DNA of 11,453 nucleotides from an uncultured Magnetococcales bacterium (lineage in GTDB: Bacteria > Pseudomonadota > Magnetococcia > Magnetococcales > Magnetaquicoccaceae). Each line of letters starts with the position of its first letter. The first letter of the stretch is position 1. This document shows, piece after piece, positions 1 through 6,633 of this stretch. The notes beneath the pieces are model-generated. The model made no database searches. It was not told where the DNA came from and was given only the letters and a program-made list of their open reading frames with translations. The position numbers were made by a program, and so were the translations under genes. The stretch covers positions 1-11,453 of the forward strand of contig CAIWLA010000360.1 in NCBI GenBank assembly GCA_903913345.1, written 5' to 3'.

Positions 1-306
1 AGAAGATGCGGCAACTGACCATGAGTGTGCGGTTGGTATTTGACTACCTCCATATGACGCAAAACACCTGTCGCGCTACCGTTTCGTAGCTTCACTGGTC
101 GAGAACAAATTTACCGTGGGCAACATCCCGTCCGGCCAGCCGGGCAGGGCGGTGGAGGTCATCTCGCGCCGTTCTCCACAGAGAGCGTTCGCCAACTTCG
201 CTATTTACAATTCCTCACGATGCTGGCAGAATTGTTTCGTTTGTCTTGGCCATGATCGCCCGGATGCCGTCATCTTCCCGATGTTCGGATCTCTACTCAA
301 CGGAAA
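1..306. other. No supportable gene; possible decayed coding sequence
   Basis: No convincing gene was found on either strand. The plus frame ending at the TGA at 308-310 is open from just after a TGA at 41-43. It has only a GTG at 116 as a possible start, no clear ribosome binding site there, and a product I do not recognise. Its first part (about 62-165) uses GC-rich third positions like real genes nearby, while the second part does not, which could mean remnant coding sequence. Another frame is open from the window edge to a TAG at 87-89 and could be the tail of an upstream gene. The promoter for the gene starting near 319 should lie here, but I could not identify convincing -35/-10 boxes. 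Confidence 0.3.
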
Positions 307-318
307 GTGATGCCCCTC

Positions 319-1782
319 ATGAACACATCCGGTAATCCCATTATCGAACTGCGCGGCCATTGGGTGCAGAATGTCTTTCAGACGGTGGACTCATTTGAAC
401 AATCTTTCCTCCTGGAGATGGACAGCAGGACAGACCTTTTATCCACCATTCAGGCAAAACTGATTGTGATTTTGATGGCCTTGGCGCGCTTTTTTTTGAT
501 GTTGTACCAGTATATTGCCATGGTGCGTCCCCTGTTTGGTTTCCAGGATGAGGTGACGCTCCGGTTTTACAAGGAGCACATCGACCTGTACATCGATGGC
601 ACACGGTTCTTTGTCCCCACTCCCCAGGAACAGCAGAAAATTGCCTGGCACAATACCTCCGTGCGGGGAAAGAGGGTCTCTGTCCTGCTCTTTTTCAAGA
701 GGTGCCATCTCTTTATCACCCATGGCGAGTCGGGATCCCGGATCATCGACCTCGGTCCCATGCCGGAGGCGGAGTTCCGGCAGTTGGTCGAACGTCTGAA
801 GGCCTTTGCCAGTTCATCCGTCATTCGCCAACAGGTTGCCACCGCCAAACCATACCGGTTCCGTGCCGAAGGCTTGAAAATGTTGGCACTGGCCATGTTC
901 GGTATTTTGATGATCATCGGCGTGGGTCTGGTGGTGACGTTGTATGGACCGCAATTGTTGAAATGGTTCCAGTCCGAATTCCATTCGGAGACGGAAAAAT
1001 CCGCCGAGGCGGTCAAATCGGCGGCGGACGATGGGCAAAAACAAAAGGTGGAAGAAGACTTTGCCTTCATGACCGACCTGGAGGCCAAATATCGGCAAAC
1101 GCTCCTCACCGATCCCGACAACCTGGAGGCCAAAGAGGGATTGCGCCTGCTGGCGGAACAGTATGTCGGTCTGGCGCGCAAGGCCGGTGAGGATCAGGCC
1201 TGGAACAAGGCCGACGGATTTTTGATCCGGGCCGAACAGATCGAGCCAACCCTGCCCAGCATAGAACCGGCACGGGAAAAGATCCGGCTTGCCCGTGAAC
1301 GGGCCATGGGCACCCGGATGGTTGCTGCGGGGGCATCGTCCCCATCCAAACCGGTCAAACCGACCCCCCCGAAGGAGAAAAATTATGGGTGGCTGGTGGA
1401 CAACAAGGATGGCACGGTGACCGATACCCGATCTGGACTGATGGGGTTGAGGATATCCTGTTTTGACAAAGATCCATGGGAACAGTCCATGGCGACCGTT
1501 GCCCACCTGGCGGATGGCCAGTGCGACCTGGCGGATGGGTCTGCCGAAGGGGATTGGCGGCTGCCGACCAAAGAGGAGCTGCCCAATCTGGTGGAATGGG
1601 AAAAGAGCGGCCGGTTTGCCGTGGAACCGGGTCGCCGTTATTGGTCGGGCACCACCCATTTCGAGGATGATGCCTTCGCCTGGTTTGCGGATCCCAAAAA
1701 GGGTTTTGTGGATCGCGAACGGAAAAACAGCAGCCATCATGTATGGCCGGTACGCAATAAGGCACACAACACATCACGATAA
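319..1782 (+). CDS. Membrane protein with TPR-like region and C-terminal DUF1566 (Lcl-type) domain
   Basis: A 487-residue protein of unknown function, numbered from the ATG at 319. Hydrophobic stretches at about 45-68 and 185-209 suggest two membrane segments. Between them lies a beta-rich module of about 90 residues that I cannot name. Residues about 249-331 are charged and helical, resembling TPR repeats, and are followed by a Pro/Lys-rich linker. Residues about 356-480 match the DUF1566/Lcl C-terminal family: an opening DNKDGTVTDTRSGLM, a central DWRLPTKEEL, a YWSGT and a closing VWPVRN. This fold is C-type-lectin-like and usually serves ligand or surface binding, not catalysis. The tryptophan usual after GLM is glycine (G376). 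Two cysteines (381 and 402) could pair. In-frame starts also exist at GTG 307 and ATG 310; ATG 319 is preferred because GGAAAG (302-307) is too close to the earlier ones. Membrane topology is inferred. Confidence 0.85.
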   Translation: MNTSGNPIIELRGHWVQNVFQTVDSFEQSFLLEMDSRTDLLSTIQAKLIVILMALARFFLMLYQYIAMVRPLFGFQDEVTLRFYKEHIDLYIDGTRFFVPTPQEQQKIAWHNTSVRGKRVSVLLFFKRCHLFITHGESGSRIIDLGPMPEAEFRQLVERLKAFASSSVIRQQVATAKPYRFRAEGLKMLALAMFGILMIIGVGLVVTLYGPQLLKWFQSEFHSETEKSAEAVKSAADDGQKQKVEEDFAFMTDLEAKYRQTLLTDPDNLEAKEGLRLLAEQYVGLARKAGEDQAWNKADGFLIRAEQIEPTLPSIEPAREKIRLARERAMGTRMVAAGASSPSKPVKPTPPKEKNYGWLVDNKDGTVTDTRSGLMGLRISCFDKDPWEQSMATVAHLADGQCDLADGSAEGDWRLPTKEELPNLVEWEKSGRFAVEPGRRYWSGTTHFEDDAFAWFADPKKGFVDRERKNSSHHVWPVRNKAHNTSR

Positions 1783-1908
1783 GTTGCGCCGGAGGCGGAT
1801 AGTGTGCCAATCTTGTAGCCCTGTGGTGTCGGGCAGCAGACGGGCGGTTTTTGCCTTGGCCAACGCAATGGGGACCATGGAGCAATGAAACTTAAGGAGG
1901 CGTATTGA
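1783..1908 (+). other. Short intergenic spacer between the two lectin-fold genes
   Basis: This 126-base gap holds a strong Shine-Dalgarno near its end and a weak GCCC/GGGC inverted repeat (1818-1821 with 1831-1834). The T-run at 1848-1852 follows 13 bases later, which is too far from the short stem for a convincing terminator. The two flanking genes could therefore be cotranscribed, although the gap is also long enough for an unseen promoter. Confidence 0.3.
1894..1900 (+). promoter_or_regulatory. Strong Shine-Dalgarno (AAGGAGG)
   Basis: A near-perfect ribosome binding site, AAGGAGG, lies 8 bases before the ATG at 1909. It fixes the start of the FGE-like gene and predicts efficient translation. 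It is the best such site in the window. Confidence 0.85.
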
Positions 1909-2871
1909 ATGGCGGTCATCTTGAACGTATCTCCATCGGAAAAATTGTTGCAATTTCGAGCTATAGTGAGGGTTGTCTCCAAGACCCATGCCGGGACGAT
2001 GCCGAATCAGGTGCGGCAGATTTTGTTGCAGGAGGCGGAAAATCTGGAGCTGGATCCCATGGATGTGCGCCGGGTATTGGGCATGTACAGTTTTGCCCAG
2101 GAGTCCTGGGATCGGTGGGTCACCGTGACAGAAAACAAGCTGCCCCGCTGGAAGGTGTTGCCCAATCAACCCGAACTGGGCACCTATTGGCGGGATCTGC
2201 GTACCGAGATGGAATTCATCTGGGTGCCCGGCGGAGAGTTTGAAATGGGTAATCTGTTTGGCGGAGGATTCGGCAACGAAAAACCGGTACACGAGGTGGC
2301 ACTGAGTGGCTTTTGGCTGGGTCGATATCCGGTGACCCAGGAAGAGTGGGTCAAGGTGATGGACAGCGAACCCCTCTATCGCAAGGAAGGCGCGCGTTAT
2401 CCCGTGGAGAAGGTCTCCTGGGAGGATGCCCAGGCGTTTATCAAACGGATGAATGCGGATGAGGAGGATCGTTTTCGTCTGCCAACGGAGGCGGAGTGGG
2501 AGTATGCCGCCCGCAGTGGGGGCCGACGGGAGGAGTATGCGGGGGGCAATGAGGTGGATCAGGTGGCCTGGCACAGCAAGAACAGTGGCGGGGTTGTCCA
2601 CCCGGTGGGCACGAAGGCACCCAACGGTTTGGGGTTGTATGACATGAGTGGCAATGTCCTGGAGTGGTGTGAGGATTGGTTTGACGAAGAGTATTACAAG
2701 AAAGTCCCCTCGGCCAATCCAAAAGGACCGCCCAAAGGATCCTACCGGGTGTTGCGCGGTGGCAGTTGGGACAGTGCCCCCAATTATGTCCGTACTGTGG
2801 CGCGCAACTACTGGGAACCCGACAACCGTGATTTTTACACGGGGTTCCGTCTGGTCAGAAACGTCGCGTGA
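1909..2871 (+). CDS. FGE-sulfatase (SUMF1-like) domain protein, catalytic cysteines absent
   Basis: A 320-residue protein. Residues about 1-95 are a mostly helical N-terminal region that I cannot assign. Residues about 100-318 are a formylglycine-generating-enzyme-like domain: FIWVPGGEFEMG, YPVTQEEW, PVEKVSWEDAQAF, RLPTEAEWEYAAR, GLYDMSGNVLEWCEDW and the closing RVLRGGSW through TGFRLV. True FGEs use two active-site cysteines after GGS; here those positions align with Ser289 and about Val294, and the only cysteine is Cys254. Sulfatase maturation is therefore unlikely, and a binding or structural role in the C-type-lectin fold is more plausible. No signal peptide or membrane segment is evident. 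The preceding gene also ends in a lectin-fold domain, so the pair may act together (inference). The C-terminal segment has the layout seen in targets of diversity-generating retroelements. Confidence 0.9.
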   Translation: MAVILNVSPSEKLLQFRAIVRVVSKTHAGTMPNQVRQILLQEAENLELDPMDVRRVLGMYSFAQESWDRWVTVTENKLPRWKVLPNQPELGTYWRDLRTEMEFIWVPGGEFEMGNLFGGGFGNEKPVHEVALSGFWLGRYPVTQEEWVKVMDSEPLYRKEGARYPVEKVSWEDAQAFIKRMNADEEDRFRLPTEAEWEYAARSGGRREEYAGGNEVDQVAWHSKNSGGVVHPVGTKAPNGLGLYDMSGNVLEWCEDWFDEEYYKKVPSANPKGPPKGSYRVLRGGSWDSAPNYVRTVARNYWEPDNRDFYTGFRLVRNVA

Positions 2872-3062
2872 CGGCGAAGAGGGGGCGGGAATCCGGGTGG
2901 TCCCTGGACCCCTGAAAAAGCGGTGTGCATGGGGTGGACAGGTGGCGGGTGGGATCTGTCGATGGATGCTGGAACAAGCCAGCGGTTGAATGGAATGGGT
3001 GGGGGTGGTGTGTGGCCACCTTTCGGCGCGTCCGGTGGGTTTTACTCTTGGGCTGAAACGTT
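2872..3062 (+). other. G-rich intergenic region
   Basis: A 191-base gap rich in GGGTGG/GGGGGTGG runs on the plus strand. A small hairpin is possible at 2899-2910 (GGTC/GACC with a four-base loop), but no T-run follows, so it is not a convincing intrinsic terminator. No clear promoter boxes were found for the gene at 3063, and no good Shine-Dalgarno precedes that ATG. Confidence 0.35.
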
Positions 3063-4130
3063 ATGAAGAGCACGATCCTTTTGGTCGATGATGAGGATGT
3101 CAATCTGGAACTCCTGCAAGGGTTGCTGAAGGATGACTATACCCTCGTGTGTGCCAAAAACGGCCCAAAAGCCCTGGCGTTGGCCACCCAGAAGCCGGAT
3201 TTGATCCTGTTGGACATCATGATGCCGGGCATGGATGGGTATGATGTCTGTCGGCGTTTGAAGGCGAACGAGCAGACGAAGGATATACCGATCATCTTTG
3301 TCGCCTCCAAGCGGGAGATGGCCGACGAAATCGATGGCTTGAAGATTGGTGCGGCGGACTATATCGCCAAACCGATCACGGCCCTTGAGGTCAAGGCACG
3401 GGTCAAGGCCTATCTGGCGTTGCGGGCGGTGGACAAGCCGGACCAGAACGATGGTATCGGGTGTCCCGTTTGCCGTGCCATCCAAACCCCCGTCGACGAG
3501 ATGGTCCAAAGGACGGATGCCCTGATGAAGGAGGTCACCCTCTCCGTCGAACAGAGAAAATCCTTGCTGGTCATACGCAATAACGGTTTTCATGCCCAGT
3601 GCATGCTCAATCTTTCCCTGGCTCTGCCGCCCATGGAAAAAGGCAGCTATCCCCTGAAGCCGGTCAATCTCGATCTGTTGTCGCTGATTCGCACCGTTCG
3701 CGCCTATTTCGAATCGCGCATTCGCACCAAGGGATTGACCCTCAAGATACAACTCCAGAACCAAACCGATGCGGAGAAAAACGCCTTTTTTGTGCGTGGC
3801 GAAAAAATGTTGAGCTATTCCCTGTTGGCCAACCTGATTGATCGGGCCATAGAGGCCTCCCCGAAAGATCAGACCTTGACCATCTCCATTGAAGATTCCG
3901 GAAAAAACGGGATTGTCCGGATCTGCGACCTGGGGACGGTGCCAGCCGAGATTCGTGAATCGTTTTTTTCCAAGGAGAAGACCTCTGGCCAGGGGACAGG
4001 CCCTGGACCAGGGGCCTATGCCGCTCGACTGATTACCGAAGCCCAGGGGGGCAGGATTCGGATGCGAACCGATGAGACAAAGGGGACGGAAATTGTCTTC
4101 TCTGTTCCCAAAGGGGAAGCGGACGAATGA
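3063..4130 (+). CDS. Response regulator: receiver plus degenerate histidine-kinase-type ATPase domain
   Basis: A 355-residue cytoplasmic protein. Residues 1-120 are a CheY-like receiver: acidic pair Asp9/Asp10, phosphoacceptor Asp51 in LLDIMMPGMDG and conserved Lys103-Pro104. The usual switch Thr/Ser position appears to be Ala81, followed by Ser82. A middle segment contains C134-P-V-C137. Residues about 200-350 resemble a HATPase_c domain: an N-box-like LLANLIDRAIEA (Asn257), a reduced G1 box around D289-L-G291, an F-box-like ESFFSKEKT, and GTGPGPG (311-317) where GTGLGL is usual. There is no recognisable phosphorylatable-His helix, so autophosphorylation is doubtful. I infer a phospho-input protein with a nucleotide-binding or pseudokinase output. 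It lies 69 bases before the receiver-PAS gene and heads the signalling block. The ATG at 3063 is chosen from the receiver start; its ribosome binding site is weak. Confidence 0.85.
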   Translation: MKSTILLVDDEDVNLELLQGLLKDDYTLVCAKNGPKALALATQKPDLILLDIMMPGMDGYDVCRRLKANEQTKDIPIIFVASKREMADEIDGLKIGAADYIAKPITALEVKARVKAYLALRAVDKPDQNDGIGCPVCRAIQTPVDEMVQRTDALMKEVTLSVEQRKSLLVIRNNGFHAQCMLNLSLALPPMEKGSYPLKPVNLDLLSLIRTVRAYFESRIRTKGLTLKIQLQNQTDAEKNAFFVRGEKMLSYSLLANLIDRAIEASPKDQTLTISIEDSGKNGIVRICDLGTVPAEIRESFFSKEKTSGQGTGPGPGAYAARLITEAQGGRIRMRTDETKGTEIVFSVPKGEADE

Positions 4131-4199
4131 CAGACGTACCGGAGATACGGGCACCTTGAGCAATCAGGAGGTGTTCATTGCAGGTGGCGGGATGGTGAA

Positions 4200-4976
4200 A
4201 TGAGCAAAGACAAGATACTCGTCATCGATGATGAGTCGCTTATTTTCGACTCGATCGAGGATACCTTGGCGGATGAATATCAACTGTACTACGCCGAAAA
4301 CGGCGAGGTAGGTCTGCGTCTGCTGGCGGAACATCGGCCCATTCTGGTCATCCTCGATATTCGTATGCCCGTCATGGACGGTTTCGAATTCTTGAAACAG
4401 GTCGGCACCTCTCCCGACAATCCCTATTCGGTCATCGTCCTCTCTGGACATGCGGCGGGTGCGGAGATCGGTGCCTGTTACGCCATGGGCATTACCGCCT
4501 TCCTGCGGAAACCGTTCAACGTGTTTGAACTGAAAGGGTTGGTCAAGCAGTGCATCGCCGCCAAGAAACAGTACCAGTCGCTGTTTCATGAGAGGCAATA
4601 TATACGCGCCCTTTTCGATTACTCCATGGATGTCATTGTTGTTATCGATAACGCCTTCCATCTGATCGATGCCAATCCGGCGGCGGAGGAGCTGTTTGGT
4701 TATGACCTGGTGGAGCTGAAAGGGTCGCCGTTCAATAATCTGTTTGCCCGCGCGGCACAGTTTGAGGCGATCGATGCCTTTCTCTCCACCGGAACCGCCT
4801 TTTCCGATGAGATTATGGTGCGCCCGAAAAGGGGGGAGCCTTTCCCCCTGGTTCTCAAACTGGCGGTCTTGCACGATGCCTCTGGCAATCCCATCGATGC
4901 CATGGTTGGGGAGGAGAGTTCCTGGGGTTGGGCCACGGCGACCATGTTGTTGACACGACCCGGAGACCGGACATGA
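4200..4976 (+). CDS. Response regulator with receiver and PAS domains
   Basis: A 258-residue cytoplasmic protein. Residues about 4-120 form a receiver: acidic pair Asp10/Asp11, phosphoacceptor Asp53 in ILDIRMPVMDG, Ser82 as switch residue and Lys104-Pro105. All key residues are present, so it should accept phosphate. Residues about 135-238 are a PAS domain with the characteristic VIVVIDNAFHLIDANPAAEELFGY start and the later HDASGNPIDAMVG. The sequence then becomes low in family character (EESSWGWATATML) and stops 20 residues on, without the usual DITERK-like PAS exit or any kinase, cyclase or DNA-binding output. It may be a truncated or frameshifted larger protein, or a natural short adaptor. 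Start: GGCGGG (4186-4191) lies 8 bases before ATG 4200, whereas the better AGGAGGTG at 4166-4173 is 26 bases away. The sensor kinase follows after 31 bases, making it the likely phosphodonor. Confidence 0.85.
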   Translation: MSKDKILVIDDESLIFDSIEDTLADEYQLYYAENGEVGLRLLAEHRPILVILDIRMPVMDGFEFLKQVGTSPDNPYSVIVLSGHAAGAEIGACYAMGITAFLRKPFNVFELKGLVKQCIAAKKQYQSLFHERQYIRALFDYSMDVIVVIDNAFHLIDANPAAEELFGYDLVELKGSPFNNLFARAAQFEAIDAFLSTGTAFSDEIMVRPKRGEPFPLVLKLAVLHDASGNPIDAMVGEESSWGWATATMLLTRPGDRT

Positions 4977-5007
4977 CCATGCTGATTCTGCCTTTCCCCC
5001 CATTCTG

Positions 5008-6633
5008 ATGAACTCTCCGCGCTGGTTGGTTCTCCTCGCGGTGGCCCTTTTCCTCTCTTGCCCCGTCCTGGCGGAGGCGGGGCGGTCAGTGCGGGTGGGT
5101 GTCTATCAAAACCGTCCCGGCGTCTTCATGGCAGAGGATGGCAAGGTCCAGGGGTTTTATATTGATATACTGGAAAAGACTGCCGAAAAAGAAGATTGGA
5201 AAATCGATTACGTGCCGGGCACCTGGACGGAAGGGATGGCCCGTTTGGAGAGCGGAGAGATCGATCTTCTGGTGGCCATTGCGCACACCCCGGAAAGGGA
5301 GGGAAAGTACCGTTTTAACCGGGAAACCGTCTTTTCCAACTGGGGGCAGGTCTATACCCACAGTCCGGAGATCCAATCCATTCTGCACCTGGAGGGGCGA
5401 AAAATCGCCGGGTTGAAGGGCGATATTTACACCATTCGCTTTGGCGAACTCATGAGCAGTTTTCATATGGCCTATCAACTGGTGGAGACAGACGAATACA
5501 AGGAGATATTCCAGTTGATTGCCAGTGGGGCCGTGGATGCCGGGGTCATTGCCCGCTCCAACGCCAAGGTCATGGAAAGGGATTATTCGGTCTTTCGCAG
5601 TCCCATCGTCTGCTGTCCCATGGAGATACGGTACGCGACATTGAAGGGCAAAAATCAGGATCTGCTGGAGTCCTTGGATCGGGACATCCACCGCCTGAAA
5701 GTGAACAAGCAATCTTTCTATTATCAATCCATGGAACAGTGGTTTGGGGATGAGACCCGGACGGTGTTTCCGGCTTGGCTCGGTTGGCTGTTGGCCCTCG
5801 TCACGGGCACGGCGGTTTTGCTGACCATTGGCCTTTTCATTCTCCGGCGTCAACGACGCCTCATTGAGGAAAAGTTGGAACGTTCGTATGCCGACCAGCG
5901 GGCGATGGAGGTCAAAATGCTCGCCGCATCCAAGTTGGCCACCATCGGGGAGGTGGCGACCGGGGTGGCCCATGAACTCAATCAGCCATTGACCTATATC
6001 AGTACCTTCACCCAGAATCTGGAAGTGGCCCTGCAAAATGATACCTTGAATGTCGAAAGAATAAAAAAACGGATTGGCACGGTCAATGAGCAGTTTCGTC
6101 GCATTGATGAAATCATCCGTCATCTGCAAACCTTTGGCCGCAAGGAAGAGATCATTGGTGCCAACAGTATGCAAGTCATCCACCTGTCGGAGGTGGTCGA
6201 AAAGACCCTGTTGTTTCTCGGCGAGCGGATCCGGTTGCGTAATATTGTGCTGGAAAAACAATTCGATGAAAATGTGCCCCCCGTATCCGGCAACATGACC
6301 CGCTTGGAACAGATTTTTATCAATTTTTTTCAGAATGCGATCCATGCCTTGTCCGGTCGGGAAAATGCCACCATCACCATCACCATTGGCCATCTGCCGG
6401 GCAACAAAAAGGTTCAGGTGCAGTTTTCCGATAATGGGACCGGCATGGAACCGGAGGTACGGAAAAAAATATTTGAGCCATTTTTTACCACAAAAGGGAT
6501 TGGTGAGGGGACAGGACTCGGTCTTTCCATCGTCTATGGCATTGTCCAGGAGCATGGTGGGACCATTACTTGCATCTCTGAACCGGGAGTGGGCACCACC
6601 TTTGCCCTCCTTTTTCCGGAGAAGAAAGAGTGA
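5008..6633 (+). CDS. Membrane sensor histidine kinase with periplasmic solute-binding (SBP_bac_3-like) sensor
   Basis: A 541-residue sensor kinase. Residues 1-24 are a signal peptide ending AEAG. Residues about 27-250 are a periplasmic solute-binding family 3 domain ([44 protein letters not shown]), a type that usually binds amino acids or similar small molecules. A membrane helix follows at about 257-279. The cytoplasmic part has a short linker helix and no HAMP that I can recognise, then the phosphoacceptor segment with His322 in [10 protein letters not shown], and a complete ATPase domain: Asn443 in [10 protein letters not shown]475-N-G-T-G, F-box FEPFFTTKG and G501-TGLGL. Catalytic residues look intact. 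The HELNQPL motif is typical of NtrB/DctB-like kinases. The start has no good ribosome binding site, so coupling from upstream translation is likely. The stop overlaps the next gene by GTGA. Confidence 0.93.
   Translation: MNSPRWLVLLAVALFLSCPVLAEAGRSVRVGVYQNRPGVFMAEDGKVQGFYIDILEKTAEKEDWKIDYVPGTWTEGMARLESGEIDLLVAIAHTPEREGKYRFNRETVFSNWGQVYTHSPEIQSILHLEGRKIAGLKGDIYTIRFGELMSSFHMAYQLVETDEYKEIFQLIASGAVDAGVIARSNAKVMERDYSVFRSPIVCCPMEIRYATLKGKNQDLLESLDRDIHRLKVNKQSFYYQSMEQWFGDETRTVFPAWLGWLLALVTGTAVLLTIGLFILRRQRRLIEEKLERSYADQRAMEVKMLAASKLATIGEVATGVAHELNQPLTYISTFTQNLEVALQNDTLNVERIKKRIGTVNEQFRRIDEIIRHLQTFGRKEEIIGANSMQVIHLSEVVEKTLLFLGERIRLRNIVLEKQFDENVPPVSGNMTRLEQIFINFFQNAIHALSGRENATITITIGHLPGNKKVQVQFSDNGTGMEPEVRKKIFEPFFTTKGIGEGTGLGLSIVYGIVQEHGGTITCISEPGVGTTFALLFPEKKE

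Noticed and set aside
490..497. Run of eight T residues in the DUF1566-domain gene, possible slippage (phase-variation) tract
   Set aside because: Eight bases is short for phase variation, and the run simply encodes Phe codons in a hydrophobic segment. A seven-T run at 6324-6330 in the kinase gene is similar.
814..1767. Minus-strand open frame of 317 codons opposite the DUF1566 gene
   Set aside because: It is antisense to the clear DUF1566 signature, and its own translation is Pro/Arg/His-rich without domain character.
1818..1852. GCCC/GGGC repeat followed by TTTTT between the lectin-fold genes, as terminator
   Set aside because: The stem is four pairs with a nine-base loop, and the T-run is separated from it by 13 bases.
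1909..2871. True sulfatase-activating formylglycine-generating enzyme
   Set aside because: Both catalytic cysteine positions after GGSW are replaced, and no sulfatase gene is nearby.
2899..2910. Hairpin GGTC/GACC after the FGE-like gene, as terminator or retroelement cruciform
   Set aside because: The stem is only four pairs, with no T-run after it and poor extension. It is too weak for either reading by itself.
3042..4163. Minus-strand open frame of 373 codons opposite the first receiver gene
   Set aside because: It lies antisense to a clear receiver domain and shows no recognisable motifs, so it was judged a shadow.
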